DNA of 64,000 nucleotides, taken from contig MBPM02000011.1 of the NCBI GenBank assembly GCA_001695595.3, forward strand, positions 1,224,833 to 1,288,832, given 5' to 3'. A program made the position numbers and the translations under genes. Source of the stretch: Plasmopara viticola (taxonomy: Eukaryota > Oomycota > Peronosporomycetes > Peronosporales > Peronosporaceae). The notes under the pieces are model-generated. The model had not been told where the DNA came from, did not search any database, and saw nothing but the letters and a program-made list of their open reading frames with translations. The first letter of the stretch is position 1; every line of letters begins with the position of its first letter. Below are positions 23,701 through 38,350 of the stretch, piece after piece.

Positions 23701-26700
23701 GAGAAATAACGAAATGCTTATGTTCAGCAGGAGTAGGGCACTTGACAGCGAAAGAATTAAGTCCTCATGATCGGTGTACCTGATATACGTACCGCGAGCT
23801 TAACCAATGATGGCTCGACAGCTTTTCGAGAAAACTTGTTGTGATAGACCACTGATAGCAACGAAGATTTATAAGTGAACTCGGGTTTGTCAAAACTATA
23901 CCGGCTAGTCTAAAAATATATGGCTGATTTCCCATTACATATGAACGAAATCACGTCAGAGCTCGATTGGCCTATGGGTGGTACTAGACGTCCTTAGGGT
24001 CGAAAGATACCTGGCGGCAATATATAAGGATTTTGACAACACGAGTTCTTTCGTGGCCTTGACATAAACGAGGATAAAACCCCACCAGTCCTTCATCGGT
24101 TGTCGAATAAAACTATAAATGATCTTCTTTCAACTCCATAACATTACGCGAAAGGGCTATGGTCAAGTTTATACCATCTATACACGAGCGTGTTTTTTTA
24201 AAGAAAGGCTGAGCGGTAGCTCACTTAATATAGAAATGGATGGTACCAAATTGAATAATGTCTCCCTAAAGGTAGACCAGACGAAGGCTTTGAAATCTCT
24301 CTTTACGAGTAATTACTTTTCTCCGGCACCTACTGCCAAAGACACTGCAAGTAGCGGTCCGAATGTGAGTATCATTAATACACAGGGTCACCACCGGCCT
24401 CTGGCAACATAATCTTGCAAGCGGACAGCATTTTAGCTTCTCTTAGTATAAATTCCTCCTGGCGATTTTAGTACATTCCTCGAGTTGGACGAGTATATTA
24501 TATGTTGCATCTAAAATGCAAGATTTTAACGATTTCGTACATTTTTTACTTAATCTATACTTAACAAGAGGCGCACATATATTTACATCGAAACTTTTAC
24601 TTATCAGGCGCGAAACTGACCTGAATCTAAGGACATCTACTGTGTCACAAGACAATAATTATTGCCACGAGAATAATGTGAGCCGATCAATGTATACTTT
24701 GCCGAAAGGAAAATGCTGGTATGGTGAGTAGTCAAAATACGCTCTCCCGTGATTAACAGATCGACATCTTAGGTTAGGAATACAAGTAAAAAGTGGTGTC
24801 TAAATATAAAATAGATGGCTGCCGTCAACCTCAATTAACTGTCATAATAAAAAAATTCGACGAAAATATTCTCGAAGAGGCATCCTACTGAAGGGGCAAC
24901 TGATGTCATAGGTCTATCGAACGACTTGAAAAACTTTCAACGTCGGCTAACACTTTTCCTCTACCACTTCTTTCATACAAACATATATAAGTGACATGTT
25001 CGTCCGTAGCCGTATTCAAAATGATCAGCTTTGAAAGTCTGTTAACCAACATGAAGCATGTTTTGATATAATACGCACCTATAAACTGAGCTACGTCAAT
25101 AACACCTGTGTTGCCTTTAATAAAGTTAAAGCCCTTGATCGTTTTGTAGGCAGCCGTGATGCCCGTGCGAACGGTAAAGTAATGTTATTTGTATGGTCTG
25201 GTCTAACGCCGCGATCCCGTAAGAAATCGCGGAAGCATTAAAGCATACCCAGTGTTTGCACAAGTATAGTATTAGCTATGCTGGCCTCACAAGGCCTTTG
25301 ACCGGACGGCTCTCGAAATTGAGCGTTAGAATAGGTAGCATTTCAATAAAAGACATATCAAAGAGAGACCATCAGCAAACATCATTTCGTCTTCGGGAGA
25401 CAAGACTTGGAGACACATGATGCTACAGAAAGAAGCGATTTTTTTCTATCGTTTGCCCAATACACATCGGTGGCCTTAAACATGGAAAAGTCAGTGTAAG
25501 AACGCTTGAAACCTGCCAAGAAGTCGGACCCGCGGCTAGCACTATAGCTTCTTTGTCAAGCCTGTCGTACTAGCAGACTGCTGAGAATTCACAAGCATCG
25601 ACTAAGACATTGACTTGTCAACAACGCGGATATTAGATTGTTCGTGTACCACCAGAATCTGGCACCAGCTTTAGCCAGTGTCACTGAAGAACAAGTAGCC
25701 GATCTTTTAAACACACATAATCGAATGAGATTTATTTTGAGCTCATTTGTGTCGGATCGAGACCCAACGACTAACCCCTTCGCTCTGAAAAACGATGTTT
25801 TAATAACTTAGATGACGTTCAATGGCATTCTCAGGTAATTATTATCAAAGGACAATTAGACCGTAAAGGAGTACCATGTGTCGTAGGACACACAATGTAG
25901 CATATGTGCCGAGGCGTTACATTTGTTTTGAAAAAGCTGTCAATGGTTGAGTTTTTGCACAGCAATGTTATTCTCTCATCACCAAATTGTACGGCTTTTA
26001 TTAGAAATCAAGTTAAGAACCAAGGGTATTGGTGAATGTTTATTAATTCGAGAAAGGAGATAATCCATCTATTTTTTCCTTTCTATGTCTTTATTACTGC
26101 TTTACATTGCTTGCGGGAATATCTACCTGACATCTTAAAAAGTTGACTATATATGATAAGTCGGTCTAGGTATGCTAGTAGATATCACTTTGGCCAGTGA
26201 AAAAAAATGCTGAAAACACGGAAAAACTACAATGTGATGTATAAAGGTCGATGAAAACCACCCGACATAACTGCAAATACTATATAACGTCGTTATATCG
26301 TCGCTTTTCAGGTATTGTGAAAGCATAGGTCTGTGCACACTACTGACATTTAAAACGTAATGTAGCGCTCAATGTGGAATCCGCACTTGAACTTCAAATG
26401 TGCTCCTAGCACCTTGTAAAAGCGAATTCATCATGCCCAAAATTGTCGGTAGTATGAGCACGGGTAACCACACGGCAAGACTGATCATGTTCATTGAAGG
26501 CAGGACTTATATCCTTTTGGCTATAAGGCTGAAGGACAGACTTCTTTAAGGCCAAGCGATAACTCATCAAGCCAATCCGGATATATGATTACATCCGGGT
26601 GAGCACTTCTCACACCGATATACGCATCAATTTACTCGATTAACGGCTCTAAAGATCTTTAGACATGTGGTGAAGAAATACCACTCCCTCCTATGTATCT

Positions 26701-29134
26701 ATAAGATTTACAGTTGCCACGGAGAAACTAGTTTGACTCACATGGTAGATCCCGAGCGCGCACACTCGACCAGGAGCTGTTGCTTTTAATGGGGATGATG
26801 TTATAACAGCAAACAACTTTGACGCTAGCATTTTGCAAAGGCGCGCTACACATCCATGATGAGCGCGTTGTGAAGATAAGACGCATTTTACAGACGCTAT
26901 GAACTTCTTGTGGAGCGGCGCGGGTATACCGTTTCACACAAATCGTTAAAGCCGCGTGATCGATTTCCGCGAATTGTTTGAATGTTGTTGAAACCATTAA
27001 AGGAGCTTCGTAAACGTTCCGCGAAATTATGGCCGCACTGCTGAAACGCAATTGCTCTGCCCTGATTTGGCGAACGAAGCATATGGGCTAATAGCTCAGT
27101 GGTATACCCTTCTTTGTTATAAGAACCTGTTGCTCAGATAATCAGTCGACCATTTGCGGAACGGTGACTCTAACTTGTACCAAGCGAAGGGCTTTTATCC
27201 TCAACTTTGTAAGTGGTCATGGTCATTTAAGTCGCCTAATGAATGCGCTGTTAGGAAATTCGAAACCCCGGTGCTGGGGACATGCTCACCGAGGGCTTTA
27301 TCCGCGGTGTCATTGTTTTCGGCAATCGCTGCAGACAATCTTAATGTGGAAGGTGTAACCTTCCGAATTACCAGAGAGCCTAATAATAAGCCTGGGGTTT
27401 TGCAACACCGTTGTTGCTAATTTTGGCTCTCTTTGTCGTTTTTAAAATGGACCAGGCGCAACGTTTGCTGGAGCACTTGTGGCGAACCTTTTCTTCGTCG
27501 TCGCTTGAAGGCAAAGGTGATTGCAAAATACAAATTAGAAAATGATATCCTCGCAATCATCATAGTTGCAGAGGTGGTAATTTGTAATAAATCACGACGC
27601 GATGCCAAACGTTGATATTCGAAGAAACATTTGCTAAAAGAAGTCTTCAGGAAAATGAGCGGATTCTGGTGCATACTATTATCTTTGTATTTATACGGTG
27701 TGCAATTTTTCAACGAATGTCAAAGATGCCGATGGGGATGAAGACCTTTCAAGTTGCAACAGAAGTTTGGTGCACATAAGTGCTAAAGCTAAAAGCACAA
27801 GCGAAATATCGTGTTAAGCAAACAATTTTGCAATGCAATTTATTGTACACCTCGATCCCCACAAAAGTAGGAATAGTAAAATGCTGTATATCCCCTTACA
27901 TGCCCCATTTAACTAAAGAGCTGTGTGCCCCCGTCATAAGGTTTATCCAGAGTTTTATTAACCGGACAGCTAGCGGAGGCAAGACATTTGACGTAAAATC
28001 AATTTTAACTTGGTTGATGACCCGGTCAGATGACAGTCTTCTTCGATCTCTGTTTGTCAGCGGTATACGATCAGGCCAATTTTTGTTAGAAAAACATAGG
28101 AATGTTTGATGAAACTCGTTCCTTTTTCTATCCCCATTAATAGGAGGAGTTGACTGTCGCACAAATGCGACCTTTTATGTTCAAAAACTGACTTTCCATC
28201 CATAGAATAAAGCACCTCATACCGTTATGTATGGGCATTTTGAGGGATATTTGATGGAGGATTACATACCCGAGCGATGTTATATTGAGTAGCTCCAGAT
28301 ATTATGTAAAAGTACATAAATACTCTATCTGATGCGTCAGCCTTCAAATTGCACTTCGTGCACATTCAATAAAAAAATAAACAGAAAATTGCTTATCTTC
28401 CTGTCTGTTCAAGGTGCTATGTAATTGCATTACACAAGGTATAAGGACTGATTTTACATTCAATTTGGATTGCTTAGCTCGCAGCAGTAATGTCTCGATT
28501 TTTCGTAAACCTCAAAATTAGACTTATCAAACTTTTTGGATAGTTTTAAATTGAGATGCAAATCACTTAACAGCTGTGTTTTCTGGTAGCGGATCTAACC
28601 GCAAGTATATGTATCAACTCCTTTGTGCGCTTCAATTCTAGCATTTTAAGAACCTTGCCGAGACTTAATCAATGACATTTGTTCGGCAGCATATTATGAT
28701 GTAGCTACCGCTGGTCATGGCATGCAGCTATATATTTGTGAATTTAAAGTAGGAAATTTGTTGTTGTATACGTTAGATTTAATTACGACGCGAGCCATCG
28801 TTCCGTTGTCAACACTTTTAAAAATTATTATGCTGCTCTTTAGTATAAAAAAGAAGCGCAGTTACATGTAAAAATATGTTTATTAATTTGAATATTAGCG
28901 CATTTATGACTTTCAGTTCTTATGTATTTATTGGAAAGTCCGAGCAAATTTTTGCTTTTAAATTACCGACAACACACATGTAGTGTCAACATAGACTAAG
29001 TAATTCACTTCGACGGTGTGTCGTCAGCAAGACTTTGTACTTTCCTGCACTCAGCTGTATACTAATATCTTCTCTTCTATCACTTTCGAATTAGCACCCC
29101 CAGTTCGAGTTTACTACTTGACACTTCACGAAAG
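20791..29134. other. 8.3-kb gene desert
   Basis: No frame longer than about 120 codons on either strand and none that I recognise. Composition is AT-rich with poly-A/T runs. Scattered short frames (for example near 21.7-22.1 and 26.7-27.4 kb) look like decayed transposon sequence but no domain can be named. A tRNA-like A-box string lies near 27.09 kb without a B box. Confidence 0.5.
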
Positions 29135-29242
29135 ATGTCCACTTCACCAGTAAAGAAACTTCGCGAAGCCTCGCAGTTGGACCAGCTTAAGCAATTTACC
29201 ACGGTGGTGGCTGACACGGGTGACTTTGGGCAAATTAATAAA
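29135..29242 (+). pseudogene. 5' fragment of a transaldolase gene
   Basis: The first 36 codons ([20 protein letters not shown], then [16 protein letters not shown]) match the N-terminus of cytosolic transaldolase of the pentose phosphate pathway. After the lysine, where the family continues into the DATTNPSL strand with its catalytic site, similarity stops. The frame runs on for 54 unrelated codons to a stop at about 29407. There is no splice donor at the break, and the convergent TIM gene ends at 29554, so the other roughly 290 residues cannot lie downstream. A truncated duplicate or rearrangement product is the simplest reading. The apparent 5' UTR before it looks intact, so it may still be transcribed. 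Confidence 0.75.
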
Positions 29243-29553
29243 GACAAATTTTTATATACAACCTTCCTGGTACAAGTTATTTGCGTGAACGGTTATGTAT
29301 GCGAATACGGACTTGTCCGTAAGGCTACTTTTGTATGCAGACTTGCGCTTAAGCCTTCCAGCAATCGTGCACGCGAGCGCGATTCACAGAACACTACTTC
29401 TTGTTGAAGCTATGAAAAGCTACAGATACGTGTGTGATATATGTATGCTATATAGCTGTTTGTATGTACCAAGCCAAAAGTAGCTTATCCAAGTGTGAAA
29501 ATTCTATAGACACTCATTTTGCCAATAAAAGCAGTTTATTAAAAGCAAATTAT

Positions 29554-30306
29554 TCAAATTGCGCTGTTAATGATCTGCTCGAACTCGGGTTTTAGAGCAG
29601 CACCGCCGACGAGGAATCCGTCAACGTCGGCGAGCGCAATGAGTTCGACGCAATTGCTGCCATTAACAGAGCCTCCGTAGATAATACGGATCTTTTCAGC
29701 CACTGCGGGCGATATCTTGCCGGCAATCCAAGCGCGTAAATCTTTGTGAGCCTGCTGAGCCTGGGCGGGGGTGGCCACGACACCCGTGCCGATTGCCCAC
29801 ACCGGCTCATAGGCGATGACGATGTGGTCCCAGTCACCATCAGCAATAACGTTTGCCAGAGCACTCATCTGACGAATAAGCACGTCCATCGTCTCGTCGG
29901 CCTCGCGCTGTTCGAGCGACTCACCAATGCAGTATATGATCTTCAGTCCCAAGTCCAGTGCGCGTTTAGCCTTCTTCGCCACGATCTCATCTGTCTCACC
30001 ATAGTAGGCGCGCCTTTCTGAATGACCCGTTATGACCCACTCGAGGCCAAAATCGACGAGCTGCTCGGCGGCAATTTCGCCTGTATAGGCTCCAGTACCG
30101 GTAAGGCTCACGTTCTGCGCCCCCACCGCAATATTTTTCTGAAGTAGCGATTTGGCTAGGTCGATGTGCAGCGCGGAAGGCGACACAACTACTTCTACTG
30201 AATTTGGTTTGATATCCACCTTGTTCAGCAGCGCACATAGCTCCCTGACGGACTGCACCGTGCCGTTGCACTTCCAATTGCCGCCGATGAGGTATGTACG
30301 TGGCAT
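29554..30306 (-). CDS. TPI: Triosephosphate isomerase
   Basis: Intronless, 250 residues, the normal length for a free-standing enzyme. It interconverts dihydroxyacetone phosphate and glyceraldehyde 3-phosphate. All catalytic elements are present: Lys12 in GGNWKCNGT, His95 in ITGHSERR, and the general base Glu167 in AYEPVWAIGTG followed by the mobile loop. The phosphate-binding motif IYGGSVNGSN is also present. No N-terminal targeting sequence is seen, which suggests the cytosolic form rather than the TIM-GAPDH fusion that stramenopiles send to mitochondria. The start is the ATG giving MPRTYLIGGNWK, correctly spaced from the active-site lysine. Confidence 0.97.
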   Translation of the reverse strand: MPRTYLIGGNWKCNGTVQSVRELCALLNKVDIKPNSVEVVVSPSALHIDLAKSLLQKNIAVGAQNVSLTGTGAYTGEIAAEQLVDFGLEWVITGHSERRAYYGETDEIVAKKAKRALDLGLKIIYCIGESLEQREADETMDVLIRQMSALANVIADGDWDHIVIAYEPVWAIGTGVVATPAQAQQAHKDLRAWIAGKISPAVAEKIRIIYGGSVNGSNCVELIALADVDGFLVGGAALKPEFEQIINSAI

Positions 30307-30877
30307 TCTTGTTTACTTCGGAACTTTTACTTGGGAAATAATTGGGCAGGAGTGCTTATTGCTAATAACCGGTAAGTTACTGCACTACTCGTACCGGTAA
30401 TATATCGACATGTACGGTAATGATAGTTGATGCAACTCTAATGCATTTGCATGCATATGTAGATTCCGCTCTTTAAAAACTATATTTTAGTCTTGATGCT
30501 AAACAAGAAGTATTTTATAAATAAGACACTAAAGCTAATGCAAACCAAATGTCTAATTTGGGGCTTCACGCATAGTGACCCTATTATAATGCATACCGGT
30601 TTGCAAGCCGTGATATACCAAGCTTATCATACTAGAACATTATAGACAGGGCAACGTAGTAAAGCTTAGTAATAATGTCGTACAGGATTCTATAAAACAA
30701 AGACTTTAAGATCTGGCAGAACAAAATTAAAGATATGAGGTTTCAACGCTATGTTCAAGCTTAAAGTATTTCTGACGGGACTACGCTAGCTACAATAGTG
30801 ACCGCGACAACGGACAACGCATTGCGATGCTAAGAAGAATTAGATTCGCAAACAATAGACAATGGCTTGATTCAAAG
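30307..30877. other. Upstream region of TPI
   Basis: No gene. AT-rich; the TPI promoter must lie in the left 200 bp. Confidence 0.4.
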
Positions 30878-31206
30878 TGACTTAACTTGTATTGTATTGT
30901 TTTACGTTATCGCGTTGCCAAGTTATGCACGCGCTAGGCTCAGTCTGGCTTGTCCACGGCATAGAGTGGTGTCCGCATACATCGGGTCTCGTTCGGCGGG
31001 CAGTGCAGCCAGCACCGAGGTCGTAAGGGTCTTCCATTATTTTGTTTATTTCTGACTTGGTAAGAGCCCAGGTGGCGCCCTGGTGCTGGAGACCGTCGGG
31101 TCGAGGGTGAGACTCGTCAGAGACCTGCAGATGACCGAGAGCATCTGCCCGAAGCGCGCGAGCATTTAGCCCCCGCGCTTGGAAGGAGGGCGTCACCCCA
31201 ACCTTT
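30878..31206 (-). repeat. Inverted dispersed repeat, copy 1 (solo-LTR-like)
   Basis: About 330 bp that recurs in the opposite orientation at 36,096-36,432 with roughly 90% identity by eye. One edge begins GGTTGGGGTGACGCCCTCC (minus strand); the other lies in TTGCCAAGTTATGCACGCGC and ACAATACAA. Each copy has an open frame of about 105 codons (GVTPSFQARGLNARAL ...). Most differences change the amino acid, so the frame is probably fortuitous. Size and GC-rich core suggest a solo LTR or a small non-autonomous element. Confidence 0.7.
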
Positions 31207-33326
31207 TCCCTGATGTCTTGACTTAATAGACTTAATTTTCAAAAGTGGTACTCTGTAAACGTTACACTATCAGTGGGTACAACCATTTACATAATTTAAA
31301 TTTCGCAATTTCTTAAACTCTCACTAATGGCGTGATAATCAAGTATCCGTACTTAAGAGATGCTTAAACTGATCAGACTTCTGTACGTGGCGTCAATTAT
31401 TGCGCTGAGGTGATGAACCATTTTAAAGTTGCTCAAGAGGTCTGTGGGATGCGTTTAGCATAAGTACGGTAACGATATCATTGTCCAACTTCTTGATGTT
31501 ACGCCTCAAATGTAAAGCTTTTAACGGCTAATGATAACGCTGAACTGTCAACCGACCTTGTAGTGGGCCTTTTTATTGAGCCGAAACATCTGTGTTAAAA
31601 TCGGGCTTTCATTAAACCAGTCATAAAAAATGATGGAGGCCCTTTCGGTGCTCAAACCGCTTAGATTCTGAAGTATCTTAAAGGATTTAAATCTTCTATT
31701 TAAAATACGATAAAATAAATACTTTGAAGTACTTGAACATTAAGAAGTGTATCAAATAAATTACTTGTCTAACGCGCACGTCGATCTCCTAAGATCGAGA
31801 ACATCGAACGGTCGTTCACTATAAGATCGTACATTATCCTGCACGTCCCACTGTTCAAGACGCGTTGTGACTTCATGACATTTAAATCACTTGGTAGTCA
31901 ATCTAACGTAAACGCAGGTGGAAAGTGCCATCACAAAAAGTCCGGGATAAATAGATATGCCTGTCTACATTTCTGAATGTAAGTATTTCGCACTACTCGG
32001 AAGACTTGCTGTCTCCTAAGAACCTGATGGGGTTGCTGCATCTCAGCCCCCCCCTGCCAACAAATAGCTGAAGCGCGAAACGGCACTCAGGCTCTTGAGC
32101 GATTAACTGCATGGTGTGCAACGGCACTCGGCTTTCAAGCAATAAAGTGCATCAAGGCTCAGACAGTGCAGCTTTGTAAGCCTCAGCAGTGTTGCCTACT
32201 GTAATGTGCAAGCCGTGGAACTTAAAACGTTTAACTTTAAAAAGAAGCTAGAAGCAATAACATTCTCTTCAGAGAGAGGAGGGGCGATGAACATTTAGGC
32301 AGCCTTGAATTAAGACGATTAATCGCGGCTGGCGTTCACACTCTTTAAAGTATAAGACCGTGGAAATATACTGTGAAATGTCTTCAGCAGAAAGTATTGT
32401 ACCCTGGGGTATTTTCAGGAGTAGTTGCGAGCACCGCTTCCTTTGATAACTTCAGCTTCCGCCAGTATTCACGGTCGTCTTGCCTGCAAGTAATAAAGGC
32501 GTAAAGTTTATAAATATTGTCGTGAATTAAGGAAGTTGACCCCCGATACTGGGAGACGGCTCGCCTTGCACACCACTCCTTATACTTTAAGCGCAGGCAG
32601 TAGCGATGATATAGACAATACATTTGCTCTAATAAAAGTGCAGCCACAAAGAGGTTTGCTTTTTTGAATAACCGTGAATAGGCAACTCCTCGTCGAACAG
32701 ATCTCCGAGTACTTTTATTAGTAAATGCTTGGACTAGGTCCAGTCTTAAAGTTCAAAAGCAAAGCAATAGCTACTGTTTTGGTCAAGGTAAGCTCGGATG
32801 CACGCTTTGTACCTGTTTTGCAGAAAGCTAACGAATCAAACATTCATTTCATGAAAGAGGTCTAACTTGGTCGCTGGTTCAACCTGCTACCTTAAAGTCA
32901 GAAAACCAGCACCCTGCATTATAAAATGTTAGTCGTCATTATGACGCGTGTAATGAACACATTTTGTGAAGACATAATTTTGACATCATTAAGAGAAGTG
33001 ACCAGCTGCGGCACACTACTGATTGTATACGCAAGCATGCGAGCTTATGAAATTTCATTTTGAGCATAGGTTGGCTTCGACAAGACAAGCCAAGGAACTC
33101 TGTGCGCCAGCAAGCAATTACGGTCAACCATAACTCGTTGTCGAATACACTAAGAGAGAGCAAAAAGAAGGCAGCTTGTGTTTGTATATCAAAAAAAGAC
33201 TTGAAGCACTGAAGTCGTAATGTAAATATATAGTTGAACAGCACAAATTCACATCTTTTTTGACAAGGACAAGTATGACACAAACGTTGTCATGCTGTGG
33301 CTAGAAAATCACGATCCCAATAAATA
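31207..33326. other. Desert with a small local duplication
   Basis: No gene recognised. At about 32,078-32,155 two diverged copies of a roughly 40-bp unit (both containing ACGGCACTC and GCAT) stand in tandem. The rest is AT-rich and featureless. Confidence 0.4.
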
Positions 33327-35699
<2,373 letters not shown>

Positions 35700-38350
35700 A
35701 TTACGGAATTAACGAGTTGTCCCTCGGAGCCATCGGCCAATATGACCCCATTCACCTTCTGCCGACGCTTGGTACCCTTGCGATACGGCTTCAACAGTGC
35801 AAGTGTGAGATACTAGATACAGGACCAATCCCAATAATAATTTCATTTCAAAGAAATCTTGCGAAACTTTCTTTACGATCAAGAATGAGCCACTATATTT
35901 GTCAAAAGAGTTTTTAATGCAAAACCTTCGTTTCAAACATCAAAGCTCTTGCCGTCCAGAGCACCATATCATCAACTCGAAAGTTTTGGACAAGTTTATT
36001 CCTATCGTAATTGTGTTGTATGCGTTCTTGTGCTTCGGTCATCTGGCCTTGTGCGACTCTAAGAAAGATTTTTTTTTGACAGTAGAATTTAGTACTTCGG
36101 AAAAGGTTGGGGTGACGCCCTCCTTCCAAGCGCGGGGGCTAAATGCTCGCGCGCTTTGGGCAGGTGCTTTCGGGCATCTGCAGGTCTCTAACGAGTCTCA
36201 CCCTCGACGCGACGGTCTCCAGTACCAGGGCGCCACCTGGGCTCTTGCCAAGTCAGAGCTAAACAAAATAAAGGAAGACCCCCACGACCTCGGTGCTATC
36301 TGCACTGCCCGCCGAACGAGACCCGACGTATGCGTACACCGCTCTATGCCGTGGACTAGCCAGACTGAGCCTAGCACGTGCATAACTTGGCAACGCGATA
36401 ACGTAATACAATACAATGCAATAAAACTCGTGTGCTGATGTCTCCACGAGTAAAATTTTGCATCGGATGCCACATTATCCGGCATATAAGGAACATATCC
36501 CAGATTTTTTCCAAGCGGTAAATATCTAATTATAGAGTGTACGCGTCGATATAGGCTTTCTCAGTCAAATCTAAAAAGCTGTCCTAATTATTCTGTGCTG
36601 GGTAAATACATCTCGGAGGTGATTTTCAATACATATATAGCACTTTCTGCTTTTCCATCCATTTGGGGCCTGGAGCTGAAGTCAAATTGCGTTGTAATCT
36701 CACTGCAGACACGATTGCTTGCCATAACTTGAATGTAAACCTGGTGTCTTGGTCGGCCACAACGGCCTCTGGCAATCCATGGTCTCCGGTCTTTTTTGTT
36801 AGACGATTACCAATCACTATGACGACATTGAAACCGCTTTTGAAATCCGGTTGCCACACGACGAATTCCATTCAATAATCGACCAATTTGCCTCTATGAA
36901 CATCCAGAGACTGAAGTAATCCTGACGGTATTTCCGCTTAGCCTTGTTGCGCTGACACATTTCGCAAATGTTGACATAGCGCTGGATGTGTGACATAATT
37001 TTTGGCTAAGATACGTTTGACGCACGGCCGGATTAGTCTTGAAAAATTCTCGGTGGCCTGCCGATACAGAATCGTAATTTTTACAAATAACGCGTACTTT
37101 CGAATTATGTTAGTCATCTACGCCTGCTTGGTAAAGCAAAACACCATTCTGGAAATAGTATTCTGGCACATCATCATCTTTTTTCAGCTTCTTGATAATA
37201 TATTGTAGGTCTCTCTCCGACGCATACACTGTCTTTGCAGATCGAGCAACTTCAACCTTGTTCGTCCTGATTGTCGCCACGACCTCCCGAATCTCAGCCA
37301 CTTTGAGGAGCTCTTGGAGGCTAAGTTGATCACTCTCGAATTACGTATTGCGTGACACACGGTATAAACTTACTGGGAAATTACTCAAACAAAGGCTAAA
37401 ATTCAGCAAACTCATTGAGCCATCGGGTACTCTGTGGTTTGTACTATTCTGCGTCAAAATTATAGGTGATCCGATACGACCTTGAATGCTTGGTCGAAAA
37501 GATACACTCGCTATACTTTTAGAGCATGCTTGATTGCAAGTAGCTCTTGCTCACGGTCAGAGCATTGCTGACTTGGCTTTATCTTTCAATTAGTAAAAGC
37601 AGTCTGATCGTTTAGCTATTGCTCTTTTACAATAAGACCATTCCGATCACAAGTTCGAGAAGTTCATTCTTATACCAGAAGTTCGGAAGACCAAGAGTCG
37701 GGGAAAGCGTTAAGCGACGCTTAGATTCGGCGAAAGAGCATAGTTGATCGTCCAAGAGCTCGATCGCTCCTCGAGGACGTTTTTTTGTTCACACTGTCGT
37801 TAAGTGGTCCTTCAAATTGCACAAAATTCTCGAGGAACTTCAAGAGGTACCTAAAAAACATTCCATTTACTTTTATGTCTTGAGTACTGGCCATATTGCG
37901 ATAATTTTTACCTTCTTGGGGTCCATTCGGACGCTGTTATGTCCAACTCGCAGGCATAGGGTCTCTTCCACGCCGAACTAGTACCCTGAGAACTTGATGC
38001 TAAGTTGCTGTTTTTCACACCATTTGAGTACATGGTCTAAAGCTGCAATGTGGTTTGCGACATCTTCACTTTGTGTGAACACGTAGATGTCGTCAAAGTC
38101 GATTCCTGTCACATCCCTTGAATCTCAAAAGGCTTTCTAAAGAAGCTGATAAAGTGTATCCGGGCTTCCAGTTAGTCCCATTATAGTGACAAGATATTTA
38201 AGAAGACCAACTGGTGTCGAAAAAGCGGGATATCGCATATCTTATTCCCGCAATATTTTTAACTGTGTTAACCTATGCGTCTACAAAGTAGGTCCTTGCA
38301 CGAGAATAATGACTACCGAACATGGTGTCAAATGTGTCTTCCTTACGCGA
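35700..38350 (-). mobile_element. Degenerate Ty3/Gypsy retrotransposon (RT to integrase C-terminus)
   Basis: Reading leftwards on the minus strand, domains appear in Gypsy order. RT with IDFDDIYVFT (about 38,100) and HIAALDHVLKWCEKQQLSIK comes first. RNase H follows with CDREQELLAIKHAL (about 37,550). A linker reads SERDLQYIIKKLKKDDDVPEYYF (about 37,200). The integrase core has HGLPEAVVADQDTRFT (about 36,780). The integrase C-terminal region reads AQERIQHNYDRNKLVQNFRVDDMVLW (about 36,030-35,950). Many stops and frameshifts make it dead. A repeat of about 330 bp is inserted between the integrase core and its C-terminal region. Confidence 0.8.
36096..36432 (+). repeat. Inverted dispersed repeat, copy 2, nested in the Gypsy relic
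   Basis: The second copy of the sequence at 30,878-31,206, inverted relative to it. It interrupts the Gypsy integrase region, so it arrived after that element. Edges are near GGTTGGGGTGACGCC on the left and AACGTAATACAATACAATGC on the right. I do not see an unambiguous target-site duplication. Confidence 0.7.

Noticed and set aside
27085..27150. tRNA-like string TAGCTCAGTGGTATA
   Set aside because: It matches an A box, but no B box, anticodon stem or acceptor pairing follows.
35899..36438. 179-codon plus-strand frame
   Set aside because: It joins antisense Gypsy integrase sequence to the inserted repeat, so it cannot be an inherited gene.
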